Positions 54,356 to 63,898 of a DNA stretch of 64,000 bases are shown here, piece after piece. The notes beneath the pieces were generated by a model. It was not told the origin of the DNA and ran no database searches. It was given only the letters and a program-made list of their open reading frames with translations. The stretch's first letter is position 1. Every line of letters starts with the position of its first letter. The stretch covers positions 2,108,001 to 2,172,000 of the forward strand of contig NZ_CP133190.1 of assembly GCF_030913705.1 (NCBI RefSeq). Reading direction: 5' to 3'. A program made the translations under genes and the position numbers. The DNA is from Anaerocolumna sp. MB42-C2. Lineage in GTDB: Bacteria > Bacillota > Clostridia > Lachnospirales > Lachnospiraceae.

Positions 54356-55723
54356 TCATAGGGACTGCGGCTTAATAACAGGAGCCTTTTCACCTGCATT
54401 TACCATTTCTTCTATTAACTGCTCTGCCAATTTCCTTCTAATTTCTGTATATCTTTTATCATTTACCAGATTATTTAATTCAAATGGATCTTTTCTTAAA
54501 TCATATAGGAAATCTTCTTCATAATAATCACTGCTTCCCGTTTCCCATCCGTCCATTCCGGGTGCATAAACGCTATACAGAAAATCTTCCGTATGGATGC
54601 AGCGGCCCACACGGCTCTCACTGATCTGAGCGAAAACACGGTTAATCCTGCCCAGTATTCTGCCATCCGCCACCATCTTCAGATTCTCTCCTATCATAGC
54701 ATTTTTAACATCTATCCCTGCTAATGCTAAAAATGTTTTCGGAAGACTGCAGGTGCTGACCAATTCTTTTACCCGTTTTCCGCCCCTGAACCCAGGACCT
54801 GCTATGACTAACGGCACTTTTAAACAGGATGAATGGCAGGAACGTTTGTAATCATCACCACCGAGCATATGGGAATCCAGGTTTCTTGTCTTAAAATGCG
54901 ATCCATGATCCGAACTATAGATTATAATCGTATTATCATAGATCCCTTTTTCTTTCAGCTTATCAATAATTCGTCCTAAATTATCATCTAAACTCTTACA
55001 ACACCCAAGATAGTCCGGATACATCTCTTTTGCATCACCGCCAAGGGCCTTTAGATCTCCGGGAAGTTCATAATTATGAAAGCACTCTTTCGAACCAATC
55101 GGCCCTTCATAACATTTTCTATCATTCTGGTGATGGGGTTCAATATGGGATATTGTCAGAAAAAATGGTTTTTCTCCATCATAATAATCTAGATATTCCA
55201 ATGCAAAATCAGTGATACAATCCACGCGGTATCCCTTAAAATCACACCGGTTCATATTTTCATCAAAGACAAACCCGTCATATCCATGGGATGTAAACTC
55301 CAGAACATCTGCAGCTCTCCAGAATCCCTTATATCCTCCCCTTCTTTCAGGGGGAATGGCTTTTGTTTCATAATCAACAACCGACTTTGCTTCATTACTA
55401 TCTTTTTGGCTTGCCAGATGCCACTTTCCCACATATGCCGTATCATAACCGGCTTCATTTAAATAATCCGCTACCGTTTTCACATTAAGAGGCAATGCTC
55501 TGGCATTACGGTAACACTTTATCTCCGTCGGGTACTTACCTGTCTGGAATATTGCCCTGCAAGGTCCGCAGACAGGCTGGGCGGTGTACGCTTCTTCAAA
55601 CAGTACTCCATTCTTTGCCAGACGATCTAAATTGGGACTAATCTCTAATTTCTGTCCGTAACAGCCCAATGTATCTGCTCTTTGCTGATCGGTAAAATAA
55701 AATAAAATATTGGGTCTTTCCAT
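54356..55723 (-). CDS. Sulfatase (Cys-type, type I)
   Basis: The 455-residue enzyme has the CXPXR signature at Cys52 (QPVCGPCRAIFQTGKYP), the N-terminal metal site YFTDQQRADTLGCYG, VGKWHLAS and YSSDHGSHFKTRN. There is no signal peptide, so it should be cytoplasmic and act on sulfated sugar imported by the operon to its right, of which it is the last gene. Cys52 must be oxidised to formylglycine by a maturase encoded elsewhere. It has only a weak GGTG site just before the ATG and a structured leader instead. Confidence 0.92.
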   Translation of the reverse strand: MERPNILFYFTDQQRADTLGCYGQKLEISPNLDRLAKNGVLFEEAYTAQPVCGPCRAIFQTGKYPTEIKCYRNARALPLNVKTVADYLNEAGYDTAYVGKWHLASQKDSNEAKSVVDYETKAIPPERRGGYKGFWRAADVLEFTSHGYDGFVFDENMNRCDFKGYRVDCITDFALEYLDYYDGEKPFFLTISHIEPHHQNDRKCYEGPIGSKECFHNYELPGDLKALGGDAKEMYPDYLGCCKSLDDNLGRIIDKLKEKGIYDNTIIIYSSDHGSHFKTRNLDSHMLGGDDYKRSCHSSCLKVPLVIAGPGFRGGKRVKELVSTCSLPKTFLALAGIDVKNAMIGENLKMVADGRILGRINRVFAQISESRVGRCIHTEDFLYSVYAPGMDGWETGSSDYYEEDFLYDLRKDPFELNNLVNDKRYTEIRRKLAEQLIEEMVNAGEKAPVIKPQSL

Positions 55724-55865
55724 ATTTTACACCAATTGCATATCGCAGGCCTGCCTGCGATACTGCCACATAAAAATAGGTTGAAAGAATCTCCTTGTGG
55801 CTTCCTTTCTATGTTTTATATTTTCTTTCAACTTTTCCTTCATGATGCCGCTTCTGCGGCACCAA
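55724..55865 (-). promoter_or_regulatory. Structured leader of the second sulfatase gene (candidate pseudoknot element)
   Basis: On the - strand, in order: GTTGAAAGAA (55832-55823), AGAAAGGA (55810-55803), GCCACA (55801-55796), TTCTTTCAAC (55789-55780), TGTGGC (55770-55765), then the perfect hairpin TATCGCAGGC/GCCTGCGATA (55762-55741), and 17 bases to the ATG. The first and fourth segments pair over 10 bp and the third and fifth over 6 bp, so the helices interleave as in an H-type pseudoknot. A separate hairpin TGCCGC/GCGGCA lies at 55846-55861. Confidence 0.7.
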
Positions 55866-55897
55866 AAATAATTGGGTAAGAAGCACAGTAATTATTT

Positions 55898-56761
55898 TTA
55901 TTTAAGCCCGGATGTAACAATGCCTTGAACAAAATATTTTTGTGAAAACAAAAATAATAGAATCATTGGCAGTACGATTAATACGGCTGCCGCCATCATT
56001 TGATTCCACTGTATGTAACTATCCGATTTAAACATGGTAAGTGCCAGTTGTAAGGTTTTCATTTTTTCCGAATTTGTCATAACCAATGGCCATAAATAAT
56101 CATTCCATACCGATACCCCTTTTAATAATCCCAGTGTCGCAAGTATTGCTTTGGAATTAGGCAGATAGATCTGAAAGTAAGTTTGCCATTTATTAGTCCC
56201 ATCAATTTCGGCTGCCTCATCCAGAGACCTTGGAAAATTCTCATAAAACTGTTTGCATAAAAATACGCCGAAAGAACCAGATACTAAAGGAATCACAAGT
56301 CCGGCATAAGTATTAATCATTCCGGTCCCTCCTACGCCAAAAAGATTATTTCCGCCCATCATGGGAAACTTGGCCATAATCAGGAATGTCGGCAGCATAG
56401 TTACCTGGGGCGGCATCATAAGTCCTATTAATAAAAGGGTAAACAAAATTTTTGAACCCGGAAACCGAAGCCTTGCAAATGCATATCCGGCAATAGAATT
56501 AAATAATAAGGAAAAAATGACAGCCGCCAGAGTAATGCAGATTGAATTACGGAAATAAACAGTCCAGTCACCGACAGCCATCGCATTAAAATAGTTAACC
56601 AGCGAAAAATTTGCTGGAATCAGATGAAATGCCGGAGATTTGATTTCTTCCATTGTTTTAAATGATGTTGTAAACATCATAATAATTGGTATTAACATGA
56701 TTACCGTTACAACACTCATAACCAAAATCCATATTCCATGAAATACCCTTTTTTTCTTCAT
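55898..56761 (-). CDS. ABC transporter permease, MalG-type
   Basis: The 287-residue permease has six membrane segments, the EAA motif DEAAEIDGTNKWQTYFQIYL and the C-terminus VQGIVTSGLK. I chose ATG 56761, eight bases after GGAGG; a GTG five codons upstream overlaps that ribosome site. The preceding permease stops 15 bases before. Confidence 0.9.
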   Translation of the reverse strand: MKKKRVFHGIWILVMSVVTVIMLIPIIMMFTTSFKTMEEIKSPAFHLIPANFSLVNYFNAMAVGDWTVYFRNSICITLAAVIFSLLFNSIAGYAFARLRFPGSKILFTLLLIGLMMPPQVTMLPTFLIMAKFPMMGGNNLFGVGGTGMINTYAGLVIPLVSGSFGVFLCKQFYENFPRSLDEAAEIDGTNKWQTYFQIYLPNSKAILATLGLLKGVSVWNDYLWPLVMTNSEKMKTLQLALTMFKSDSYIQWNQMMAAAVLIVLPMILLFLFSQKYFVQGIVTSGLK

Positions 56762-56776
56762 AACATTTTCCTCCAC

Positions 56777-57688
56777 TTATGATATATCCACATCCTGCCC
56801 ATTGCTACCGAACTTAAATACACAAATTGTGATTATAACAGAAAACAAAAGCAATGTTACTGACATAGCACTGGCATAACCCATCTTAAACTCCAAAAAA
56901 CCTCTTCTGTAAATCTGATGTACTATAGTCGTTGTCCTGTTTAATGGTCCGCCGCCGGTCATTATATTAATCTGCTCAAAAACCGAAAAGCTGTTTACAA
57001 TTCCGGTCACCAGCAAAAAGAATGTAGTCGGACGCAGCATAGGCCAGGTAATATACAGAAACTTTCTGACAGCATTTGACCCGTCTAGGGATGCGGCTTC
57101 ATAGAGTGACTCCGGAATAGACGTTAATCCGGATAAGAATATCACCATAGAATAACCGCAGCTTTTCCAAATACTCATAAGAACCACGCAGAACATAGCC
57201 ATATCAGGATCTTGGAGCCACTGTTTTGCCGAATACCCCAGACTTTTTAATATCACGTTAAACAGTCCAAAGGTAGGATCATAAATCCATAACCATACCA
57301 TAGACATACACACCATGGACATTACATTGGGCAAGTAAAATGCTGTCCTGAAAATCGGTATTAATATTGATTTTCTGTACAGCATAAGCGCTAATAAAAG
57401 TCCTAAAGCCAATTGAGGAAACAAAGTCGCTAATGTATAAACCATAGTATTTTTAATTGCTATGAGAAAATCATTATCCTGAAACAGATTAAGATAATTT
57501 TTTAAGCCTACGATATCTGGTTTTGAGTATAAATTAAAATTTGTGATGCTATAATAAATGACAATTACGATTGGAATCAAAATAAAAATTGTAAAGATCA
57601 AATATGCTGGTAAAATCATCAAATATGAACATTTGTCGTATTTTTTCCTGGCTTCTCTTAATCGCATAACAGCTGTTGTATCATTCAT
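56777..57688 (-). CDS. ABC transporter permease, MalF/UgpA-type
   Basis: The 303-residue permease has six membrane segments and the EAA motif EAASLDGSNAVRKFLYITWP. It lies between the binding-protein and second permease genes. Together they form a CUT1 importer without its own ATPase, probably for a sulfated saccharide processed by the sulfatase at the end of the operon. Confidence 0.9.
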   Translation of the reverse strand: MNDTTAVMRLREARKKYDKCSYLMILPAYLIFTIFILIPIVIVIYYSITNFNLYSKPDIVGLKNYLNLFQDNDFLIAIKNTMVYTLATLFPQLALGLLLALMLYRKSILIPIFRTAFYLPNVMSMVCMSMVWLWIYDPTFGLFNVILKSLGYSAKQWLQDPDMAMFCVVLMSIWKSCGYSMVIFLSGLTSIPESLYEAASLDGSNAVRKFLYITWPMLRPTTFFLLVTGIVNSFSVFEQINIMTGGGPLNRTTTIVHQIYRRGFLEFKMGYASAMSVTLLLFSVIITICVFKFGSNGQDVDIS

Positions 57689-57751
57689 TGGTTTTCCCCT
57701 TCATAACACGGTGGGAAGTTCTCATTTACTCCCCGCCGTATATTTATTGTT

Positions 57752-59062
57752 TTACTGGTTGTCAACTTCTTCCTGAATGCTTTTTGCTGCAGCATTAAGT
57801 ACATTTTCCGGTGTATCAACTTCATACATAATTCTTTCCATTGAATCATTAATAATATTATATACGGAGTTGGCATATGCTACTTTGGGTGACCCGGTAC
57901 CGCAATTGATAGAATCAAAAATTATGGCATTATTTTTCGGATCCGCTGCGACAAATTTATTTTCCAGAGATTTTCTAACAGGAGTGGTTCCAAGATCCTC
58001 ATACCGGGTCCACATATTCTCCGCATTTGATACATATTCGATAAATTTCCAAACTGCATCTTTCTTTTCTGTTTCACCGCTCATAAACATAAAGCTCATT
58101 CCGCAGAAAGTTGCCTGCTTCGTATTTTTAAGCGGTGCTGCCATTGCAATTTTTCCTTTTAATCCACTAGCTTCCCATTTCTTAAAGTCTTGATCCGTTC
58201 CTATTGTCATTGCCGCAAGACCTGTTCCAAATGGATTCTGTTCGCCATTGCTGCAATCCCAGGAGATAATTCCAGCATCTTTAATTTGTTTCATAAATTC
58301 TGCTGCTTCAATTGCTTCAGGAGTGTTGCAAAGAATCGTATTATCATCTTCATCTACCAGATTTTTAACACCATTTTCCTCCATAAAAATAGAAAAATAA
58401 TGCTGCATAGAACTGCCGGAAGTAGGCATAGCAAATCCTGTTTGAACTACAGTGTCACCATCTTTCTTAACCAGTTTCTTATGATAATCTAATAATTCAT
58501 CCCAGGTGGTTGGCGGAGTTTCAGGATCTAAACCCGCTTTCTCAAATAATTCTTTATTGTATATCAAGATCCGGGGATCTGGAAATACAGGAATTCCATA
58601 GGTTACTCCATTAATTTTGCCTAAATTCAAAGCATTTTCCATGAAATCTTTTGTACCCTCCCAATCTTTCACATACTCATCCAATGACGCATACTGTCCT
58701 AACGGTACCCGGGTTCCCATGGAAGCCATGGTAAAATTTATTATGTCAGGTGCGGTTCCCGATGCAAACCCAACATTCAGTTTTGTTTCAAAATCATCTC
58801 CAGTGGGGCTCTCCTGATATTCGATTTCAATATCCGGATTTTCTTTCTGAAATCTTTCTATCATTTTGTTCCAATATGCTTTTTTATCACTTTCTGTTCC
58901 ATTTCTAAGAAATATTAAATGTGTTTTATTCCCCGGTTCACTCTTACCTGTATTCCCCTCGGACACCAGTTTTTCCGTTCCGTTACCGGAACATCCTGTC
59001 AAACCAAATGTGATGACCATCCCCATAATCATGATACATAGTAATGCTAGTTTTCTTTTCAT
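57752..59062 (-). CDS. Lipoprotein sugar-binding protein (CUT1, family 1)
   Basis: The 436-residue lipoprotein has Cys24 in LTGC, a short linker and the family 1 binding fold (WNKMIERFQKENPDIEIEYQ; FASGTAPDIINFTMASMG). TGGAGGAAAC precedes the ATG. A terminator-like hairpin lies in its leader, so its expression relative to the upstream regulators is probably set by attenuation or a separate promoter. Confidence 0.9.
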   Translation of the reverse strand: MKRKLALLCIMIMGMVITFGLTGCSGNGTEKLVSEGNTGKSEPGNKTHLIFLRNGTESDKKAYWNKMIERFQKENPDIEIEYQESPTGDDFETKLNVGFASGTAPDIINFTMASMGTRVPLGQYASLDEYVKDWEGTKDFMENALNLGKINGVTYGIPVFPDPRILIYNKELFEKAGLDPETPPTTWDELLDYHKKLVKKDGDTVVQTGFAMPTSGSSMQHYFSIFMEENGVKNLVDEDDNTILCNTPEAIEAAEFMKQIKDAGIISWDCSNGEQNPFGTGLAAMTIGTDQDFKKWEASGLKGKIAMAAPLKNTKQATFCGMSFMFMSGETEKKDAVWKFIEYVSNAENMWTRYEDLGTTPVRKSLENKFVAADPKNNAIIFDSINCGTGSPKVAYANSVYNIINDSMERIMYEVDTPENVLNAAAKSIQEEVDNQ

Positions 59063-59077
59063 ATGTTTCCTCCATTT

Positions 59078-59093
59078 ATTAAGATATCTTAAT
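59078..59093. promoter_or_regulatory. Perfect palindrome upstream of the binding-protein gene
   Basis: ATTAAGATATCTTAAT is a 16-base perfect palindrome lying 16 bases upstream of the start codon, directly after the T tract of the terminator. It could be an operator or a short RNA stem. Confidence 0.45.
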
Positions 59094-59153
59094 TATAAAA
59101 AAAACAGAGTGAAAGCACTATGTCTTCTGTTAACATATCTTTGCACTCTGTTT
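59094..59153 (-). terminator. Terminator between the response regulator and binding-protein genes
   Basis: On the - strand AAACAGAGTG and CACTCTGTTT (10 bp, extended by CAAAG/CTTT) form a stem followed directly by eight T. It separates the regulatory genes from the transport genes of the same locus. Confidence 0.85.
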
Positions 59154-59237
59154 GTTTATTTTACTAAATTTAGTATAGGAAACCACATTTTATTATTATA
59201 ATTCCTTTTTAATTGGACATTTTTTATATTTCTTGTA

Positions 59238-60797
59238 TTATTTTATCTTCAACCTTCTATATTCGACAGGAGTCAGGGCATATTTTTCTTTAAATACCCT
59301 TGAAAAATATGCCGCATCAAAAAAGCCGGATTGTTCTGCTATTTCCTGAATTGGTAAACGGGTCTTGGTTAAAAGCCTGCAGGAATTTTCAAGACGTATC
59401 CTTTGCAAAAAATCGCTGAAGTTCTCATCCGTTTCCTTTTTAAATAAAACAGATATATAGGTTTTATTCAAATGTACCTGATCTGCTATTTCTTCCATCG
59501 ATATTCTCTTAGAAAAATTATTCTCCACATAGTTTATAATATCCTGTACCGGTACGGAAAAGCATCGCATTTTCCGTTTATTTTCTAAAATATTTGAAAA
59601 ATAATCCTGTGCTTCTAATGTGTACTTTTTTAGATCCTCCAGCGTATATCTTTCATTGTCATTGCCTATTAATTTTTCTATCGTTCGCATTCCTTCTTCA
59701 TATTCTGAATTAAGAGAATGTTTTCTTATTTTTTGAATATAAGCGGATAAAATTTCAACACAAATAGCTTTTATGTACGCCGGATAAAGTGCATTATTTT
59801 GTTGAATCAGAGTAAATAATTTAACCGTACCTTCTTTTACTTCATTAAATTTACCTTTTTCAAAACAATCCGTGATTTCTTTTATCTCCCGGTTATAATA
59901 AAGATCCTGTGAATCCTTTTCCATACGAACAACCATCCTGTCATAGAGCTGAACTCCATACATCCCATAAAAGATACGGTTATCTCTGGCATCAGAAGCC
60001 TGTCTGAATAAATCCGGAATATTATGAAAATCTTTCCCTATATTGCTGAAGCCCATATAACTTTCCGTTCCGATATTCTTATACAAAACTTCAGCCAGCT
60101 CCCAGGCTGATTCCTCCCGCTCTGTTTTTATACTACTGTTATATAGAATGACAAAATCCTGCTTTTCCCATAAAAAGCAATAACTCTTTACTGCTTTGTC
60201 TTTAAAAAATAATCGGATAATCTCCAAAACATTTTCATTGTCCAACCCCTTCGGAAAAGAAACCACACTAACTACAAGTTCGGATGAATCCAAAAGGATC
60301 CCTTTTTCTTTAAATTCCTGTCTTAAGTCTTCTTCTTTTTGATACCCACTGCGTTCCAGCAATTGAACCAGATATGTTTCCGGAGTGTACTGCTCTTCGG
60401 AAATATTCTCTTCTCTGCTTACGTTCTCTAAATATATTTTTGCTTCTCTTAAAATTTCACTTATACTCTCTTTTGTAATTTCAGGTTTTAGCACAAATTC
60501 ATGAGCTCCCAGTTTCATAGCCTGCCTGGCATAATAGAATTCATCGTAAGCACTTAATATAATTTTGTATGCATTCAAATTCAATTTTCTGACTTCACTT
60601 AAGAATTCCAAACCATCCATAGTTGCCATACGGATATCCGTAAAAATCACATCAACTTTATTTTTTGCACAGTATTCCAAGGCCTGTTTTCCATTCGCAA
60701 ATTCACCTACAACATGATAATTCAAATCAATTTTTTCAATTTTCGTTTTTACCCACTGCCTGGTTATGCTTTCATCATCCACAATAATAATTCTCAC
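59238..60797 (-). CDS. YesN-type response regulator with AraC DNA-binding domain
   Basis: The 519-residue protein starts with GTG. Its receiver domain has Asp54 in VIFTDIRMATMDGLEF, followed by a long linker region and a C-terminal AraC domain (MEEIADQVHLNKTYISVLFK; IQEIAEQSGFFDAAYFSRVF). It follows the sensor kinase gene by 60 bases and presumably activates the importer and sulfatase genes beyond the terminator. Confidence 0.92.
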   Translation of the reverse strand: MRIIIVDDESITRQWVKTKIEKIDLNYHVVGEFANGKQALEYCAKNKVDVIFTDIRMATMDGLEFLSEVRKLNLNAYKIILSAYDEFYYARQAMKLGAHEFVLKPEITKESISEILREAKIYLENVSREENISEEQYTPETYLVQLLERSGYQKEEDLRQEFKEKGILLDSSELVVSVVSFPKGLDNENVLEIIRLFFKDKAVKSYCFLWEKQDFVILYNSSIKTEREESAWELAEVLYKNIGTESYMGFSNIGKDFHNIPDLFRQASDARDNRIFYGMYGVQLYDRMVVRMEKDSQDLYYNREIKEITDCFEKGKFNEVKEGTVKLFTLIQQNNALYPAYIKAICVEILSAYIQKIRKHSLNSEYEEGMRTIEKLIGNDNERYTLEDLKKYTLEAQDYFSNILENKRKMRCFSVPVQDIINYVENNFSKRISMEEIADQVHLNKTYISVLFKKETDENFSDFLQRIRLENSCRLLTKTRLPIQEIAEQSGFFDAAYFSRVFKEKYALTPVEYRRLKIK

Positions 60798-60857
60798 ATA
60801 ATCACTCTTTCCGCTTAATAAACCTTTTCCTGTTTGTTATACCTTTTCCCATAATCT

Positions 60858-62672
60858 TTAATTACTTTCCTGTTCTATCGAAACCACAGGTATATGAATA
60901 TCAACCTGTATCCCGCCCCATTCCGATGTTTTTACTGAGAGGCCATAGCTTTCCCCGAACATCAGCTTCAACCGCTGCTCAATATTCTGTAATCCAATCC
61001 CGTTAAAGCGTTCGCTTACCTGTTCTGTTTCTTTTGATTCCAGTATTTTATGTATTTTTTCTAAATTTCCTCCAACTCCGTCATCAATAACACTGATTAT
61101 AATATCATCTTTCCTGTAACCTGTGATACGAATATGTCCCGTTCTTTCATTTCCGCTAAATCCATGGAGAATTGCATTTTCTACCAAAGGCTGTATTGAA
61201 ATCTTGGGTATTCCATACTTTTCGATCTCAGGATCTATTTGTATTTCCCAGGTAAACATGTCCTGGTACCTGTTCTGCATTAATATGAGGTAGTTTTCGA
61301 TCGCTATGATTTCATCTTTAATCGGTACCAGTTTTCGCTGATCCGAATAGGTTCTTTTCAGCAGCTGTACGAAAGCCAGCAAAGACTGTTCCGCTTTTTC
61401 CGACATTCCCATTTCAACAAGGAACCGGATCGACGCCAGAGTATTATAAAGAAAATGAGGATTGATCTGCGCCTGAAGAGCTCTTAATTCAAGGAGCCGC
61501 TGTTCCTCCTTATTTTTTTCCAGTCGCCCGATTAATTCTTCGATCCGCCCAATCATTTTATTAAATTGAAGACTCAGTTCTCCGAATTCATCCATGGCTT
61601 CTACTTCCGTACGAACACTCAAATCACCTTTATAAACTAATTTCATATCTTTTTTTAATTTTTGTAAAGGTCTGCTGATATACTTGGAATTAAAGACAGT
61701 CATAACCATAGCCAGCAATAAATAAGCAATGGAAGCCATTACCATAAATAAGAGCAAACTATTTCCCGCTAACAATGCAGACTTACCATCATCATATAAT
61801 ACTAATTTCCAACCTGTGGTTCCATTCGTAACAAAACAGATCTGAGATATTTTTCCGTCTATTTTATCCCTGAAATACCCGTATACATTATCATGTAACT
61901 TTTTAAGATAAATCTGAGAAGTAATTCGCTCACCGATTGTTTCCTCTTTGGTACTGGAAATTACCTTCCCGGTATCATCCATTAGAAAGACTTGCTGATG
62001 TTTGTTTTGAAGACCTCTCTTAAGTATCAGATCCAGCATCTTCTGACTTAGGTCTATATTCATCAAACCCACAACCCGCCCACTGTTCAGATTCTTAATA
62101 AGGCAGATAGCCTGAATCGCATTTTCATTCTTCATGGCTGAAAATTCCGTACTCTTCCAGGTAGAAATATATGCGATCCTGTTATCTTCCTTTTTCAGCT
62201 TCGTATACCAGGGTTCCTGCTCTAATTTATGCAAATCGGGATAAGAAATATCGATTGACCTGTCATCAGTTGAAGAATAGTTATATCCGCTGCTACACAT
62301 AATCTGCATATTATATTCGAAACTATTATAAACAATACTGCTGGTTTCAAAAAATTGCCGTACCGAACTCTTAGCCTTTAACTTATCATATTCACTTTTG
62401 TAATTAGTTTTAGATACTATTTTATTTACTTCACGATTACATTGAAAATATCTTGAGTATAAAACAATTTGATCAAACATATCATCCAGATTATTATTTA
62501 TCTGATTTAAAATAACAAGCCTTGACTCATTTATCTGCTGATTCGCCGCACCTTGTATGGAATTAAAAAGTATGATACTCAAAATAATACAAGGGACTAC
62601 AAATAAGACCAAATTAGCGATCAGAATTTTCTTTTGAAACTTTATTCTTTCAAATCTCTGCTTTATATTCAT
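60858..62672 (-). CDS. YesM-type sensor histidine kinase
   Basis: The 604-residue kinase has membrane helices at about residues 17-36 and 305-325, an extracellular sensor domain between them, a HAMP segment, the motif ALQAQINPHFLYNTLASIRF with the phospho-accepting His, and a C-terminal ATPase domain (ISIQPLVENAILHGF; ISVIDDGVGGN). It is the partner of the regulator at 59238. Just before its ATG is a perfect 11-bp hairpin of the leader family. Confidence 0.92.
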   Translation of the reverse strand: MNIKQRFERIKFQKKILIANLVLFVVPCIILSIILFNSIQGAANQQINESRLVILNQINNNLDDMFDQIVLYSRYFQCNREVNKIVSKTNYKSEYDKLKAKSSVRQFFETSSIVYNSFEYNMQIMCSSGYNYSSTDDRSIDISYPDLHKLEQEPWYTKLKKEDNRIAYISTWKSTEFSAMKNENAIQAICLIKNLNSGRVVGLMNIDLSQKMLDLILKRGLQNKHQQVFLMDDTGKVISSTKEETIGERITSQIYLKKLHDNVYGYFRDKIDGKISQICFVTNGTTGWKLVLYDDGKSALLAGNSLLLFMVMASIAYLLLAMVMTVFNSKYISRPLQKLKKDMKLVYKGDLSVRTEVEAMDEFGELSLQFNKMIGRIEELIGRLEKNKEEQRLLELRALQAQINPHFLYNTLASIRFLVEMGMSEKAEQSLLAFVQLLKRTYSDQRKLVPIKDEIIAIENYLILMQNRYQDMFTWEIQIDPEIEKYGIPKISIQPLVENAILHGFSGNERTGHIRITGYRKDDIIISVIDDGVGGNLEKIHKILESKETEQVSERFNGIGLQNIEQRLKLMFGESYGLSVKTSEWGGIQVDIHIPVVSIEQESN

Positions 62673-62730
62673 ATTTTACACCCATTGCATATCGCAGACC
62701 CGTCTGCGATATTGCCACAAATAAGATCCC
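62673..62730 (-). promoter_or_regulatory. Hairpin leader of the sensor kinase gene, partial copy of the leader element
   Basis: On the - strand TGTGGC (62719-62714) is followed by ATATCGCAGAC/GTCTGCGATAT (62712-62689), then GCAATGGGTGTAAAAT and the ATG. The part after TGTGGC is nearly identical to 55770-55724. No partner GCCACA or first helix is present, so it is a truncated copy. Confidence 0.6.
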
Positions 62731-62737
62731 TTTTTGT

Positions 62738-63898
62738 TTAATCCTTGTCCCTTTGTATGCTAATATTTTTCTGTTCCAATCGTCTTTTTATAAATTTGTC
62801 CAGCAGGTAGGTAAATACGGCTATTACGGGAACCGCTAAAAACATCCCTATTACTCCCGCATAAGCGCCGCCTAAGGTAATGGCAAATATGATCCAGAGA
62901 GGCTTTAACCCTGTTGATTCCCCCAGAATTCTAGGCCCCAGATACAATCCGTCAAACTGCTGAAGAATTAATATCATAACGATAAAAATCAGACATTGAA
63001 TCGGATTAAGAAAAAGATAAATTACAACCCCCGGAACTGCACCGATAAATGGCCCAAAATAAGGTATCATATTGGTTATCCCAACAATGACACTCATTAA
63101 TATGGGATATGGCAGTCTGAGTAAGATCATTAATATCACGCATATTATGCCAATCAACAGGGAATCAATCATTTTACCTACAATAAATTTATTAAAAATA
63201 TCGGCACAGTCTTTCCCCGTCTGTATGAACCCTTTTGCCCTGTCCGAGGGCATAATAGAATAAATAAACCGCTTGGCATTATACCTCAGATTTTTCTTAT
63301 CCAGTATCATATAACAGGAAATAACAATGGAGAGCAGAATATTAACGAACATTTTAATTAATGATATGGATAATAAGTATAATTTCGGTATCATATTACT
63401 TAGTACCTCTGTTCCCCTGCCGATTAAATCCGGTACCATTTTATCAATATACGTAACGACTGCCCCTAGATTTAAATCTGGATATCTCTCATATAAACCG
63501 GAGATCCATTTTGTAATTTCATCATAAATTAAGGATTGTTTTGAAACAATATCAGAAATACTCTGAATGAGCTGTGGGGTCACATATAAGATTGTAATGG
63601 TTAAACCTCCAATGACTAACAGATAAGAAATAAATATTGATAAAAAGGCTCTTGCCGCTCTGGATTTTATCCTTAAAACCTTCAAAGAAAAATCCTGGAG
63701 TTTTAATACCAATGGATTAATTATAAAGGCAATCAAGAAAGCAGCTAAAAAGGGGGATATGGTATTCAAAAAATCCGAAATAACCAATTTTGTCTGTTTC
63801 ATATTTACAAAGGAATAAATGATAAAAGCCCCCGTTACTATAACAAAAAGTGCATAAATACTGATAGTGAGGTAATTCCTATTTGACTGAAACTGCAT
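62738..63898 (-). CDS. AI-2E family transporter (PerM-like membrane protein)
   Basis: The protein of at least 386 residues has about eight membrane segments and the AI-2E family pattern (LAAFLIAFIINPLVLKLQDF; YPILMSVIVGITNMIPYFGP; GAYAGVIGMFLAVPVIAVFT). Substrates in this family vary (autoinducer export, Na+/H+ antiport) and cannot be read here. ATG 63898 has AAAGGAA seven bases upstream, but the frame stays open for 34 more codons to the window edge, encoding a charged extension, so the true start may lie outside. It precedes the kinase gene on the same strand and may be co-transcribed. Confidence 0.8.
   Translation of the reverse strand: MQFQSNRNYLTISIYALFVIVTGAFIIYSFVNMKQTKLVISDFLNTISPFLAAFLIAFIINPLVLKLQDFSLKVLRIKSRAARAFLSIFISYLLVIGGLTITILYVTPQLIQSISDIVSKQSLIYDEITKWISGLYERYPDLNLGAVVTYIDKMVPDLIGRGTEVLSNMIPKLYLLSISLIKMFVNILLSIVISCYMILDKKNLRYNAKRFIYSIMPSDRAKGFIQTGKDCADIFNKFIVGKMIDSLLIGIICVILMILLRLPYPILMSVIVGITNMIPYFGPFIGAVPGVVIYLFLNPIQCLIFIVMILILQQFDGLYLGPRILGESTGLKPLWIIFAITLGGAYAGVIGMFLAVPVIAVFTYLLDKFIKRRLEQKNISIQRDKD

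Noticed and set aside
55741..62712. CRISPR-like or IS-end interpretation of the TATCGCAG palindromes
   Set aside because: Copies are single, far apart, always just upstream of start codons, and have no spacers, transposase or terminal duplications.
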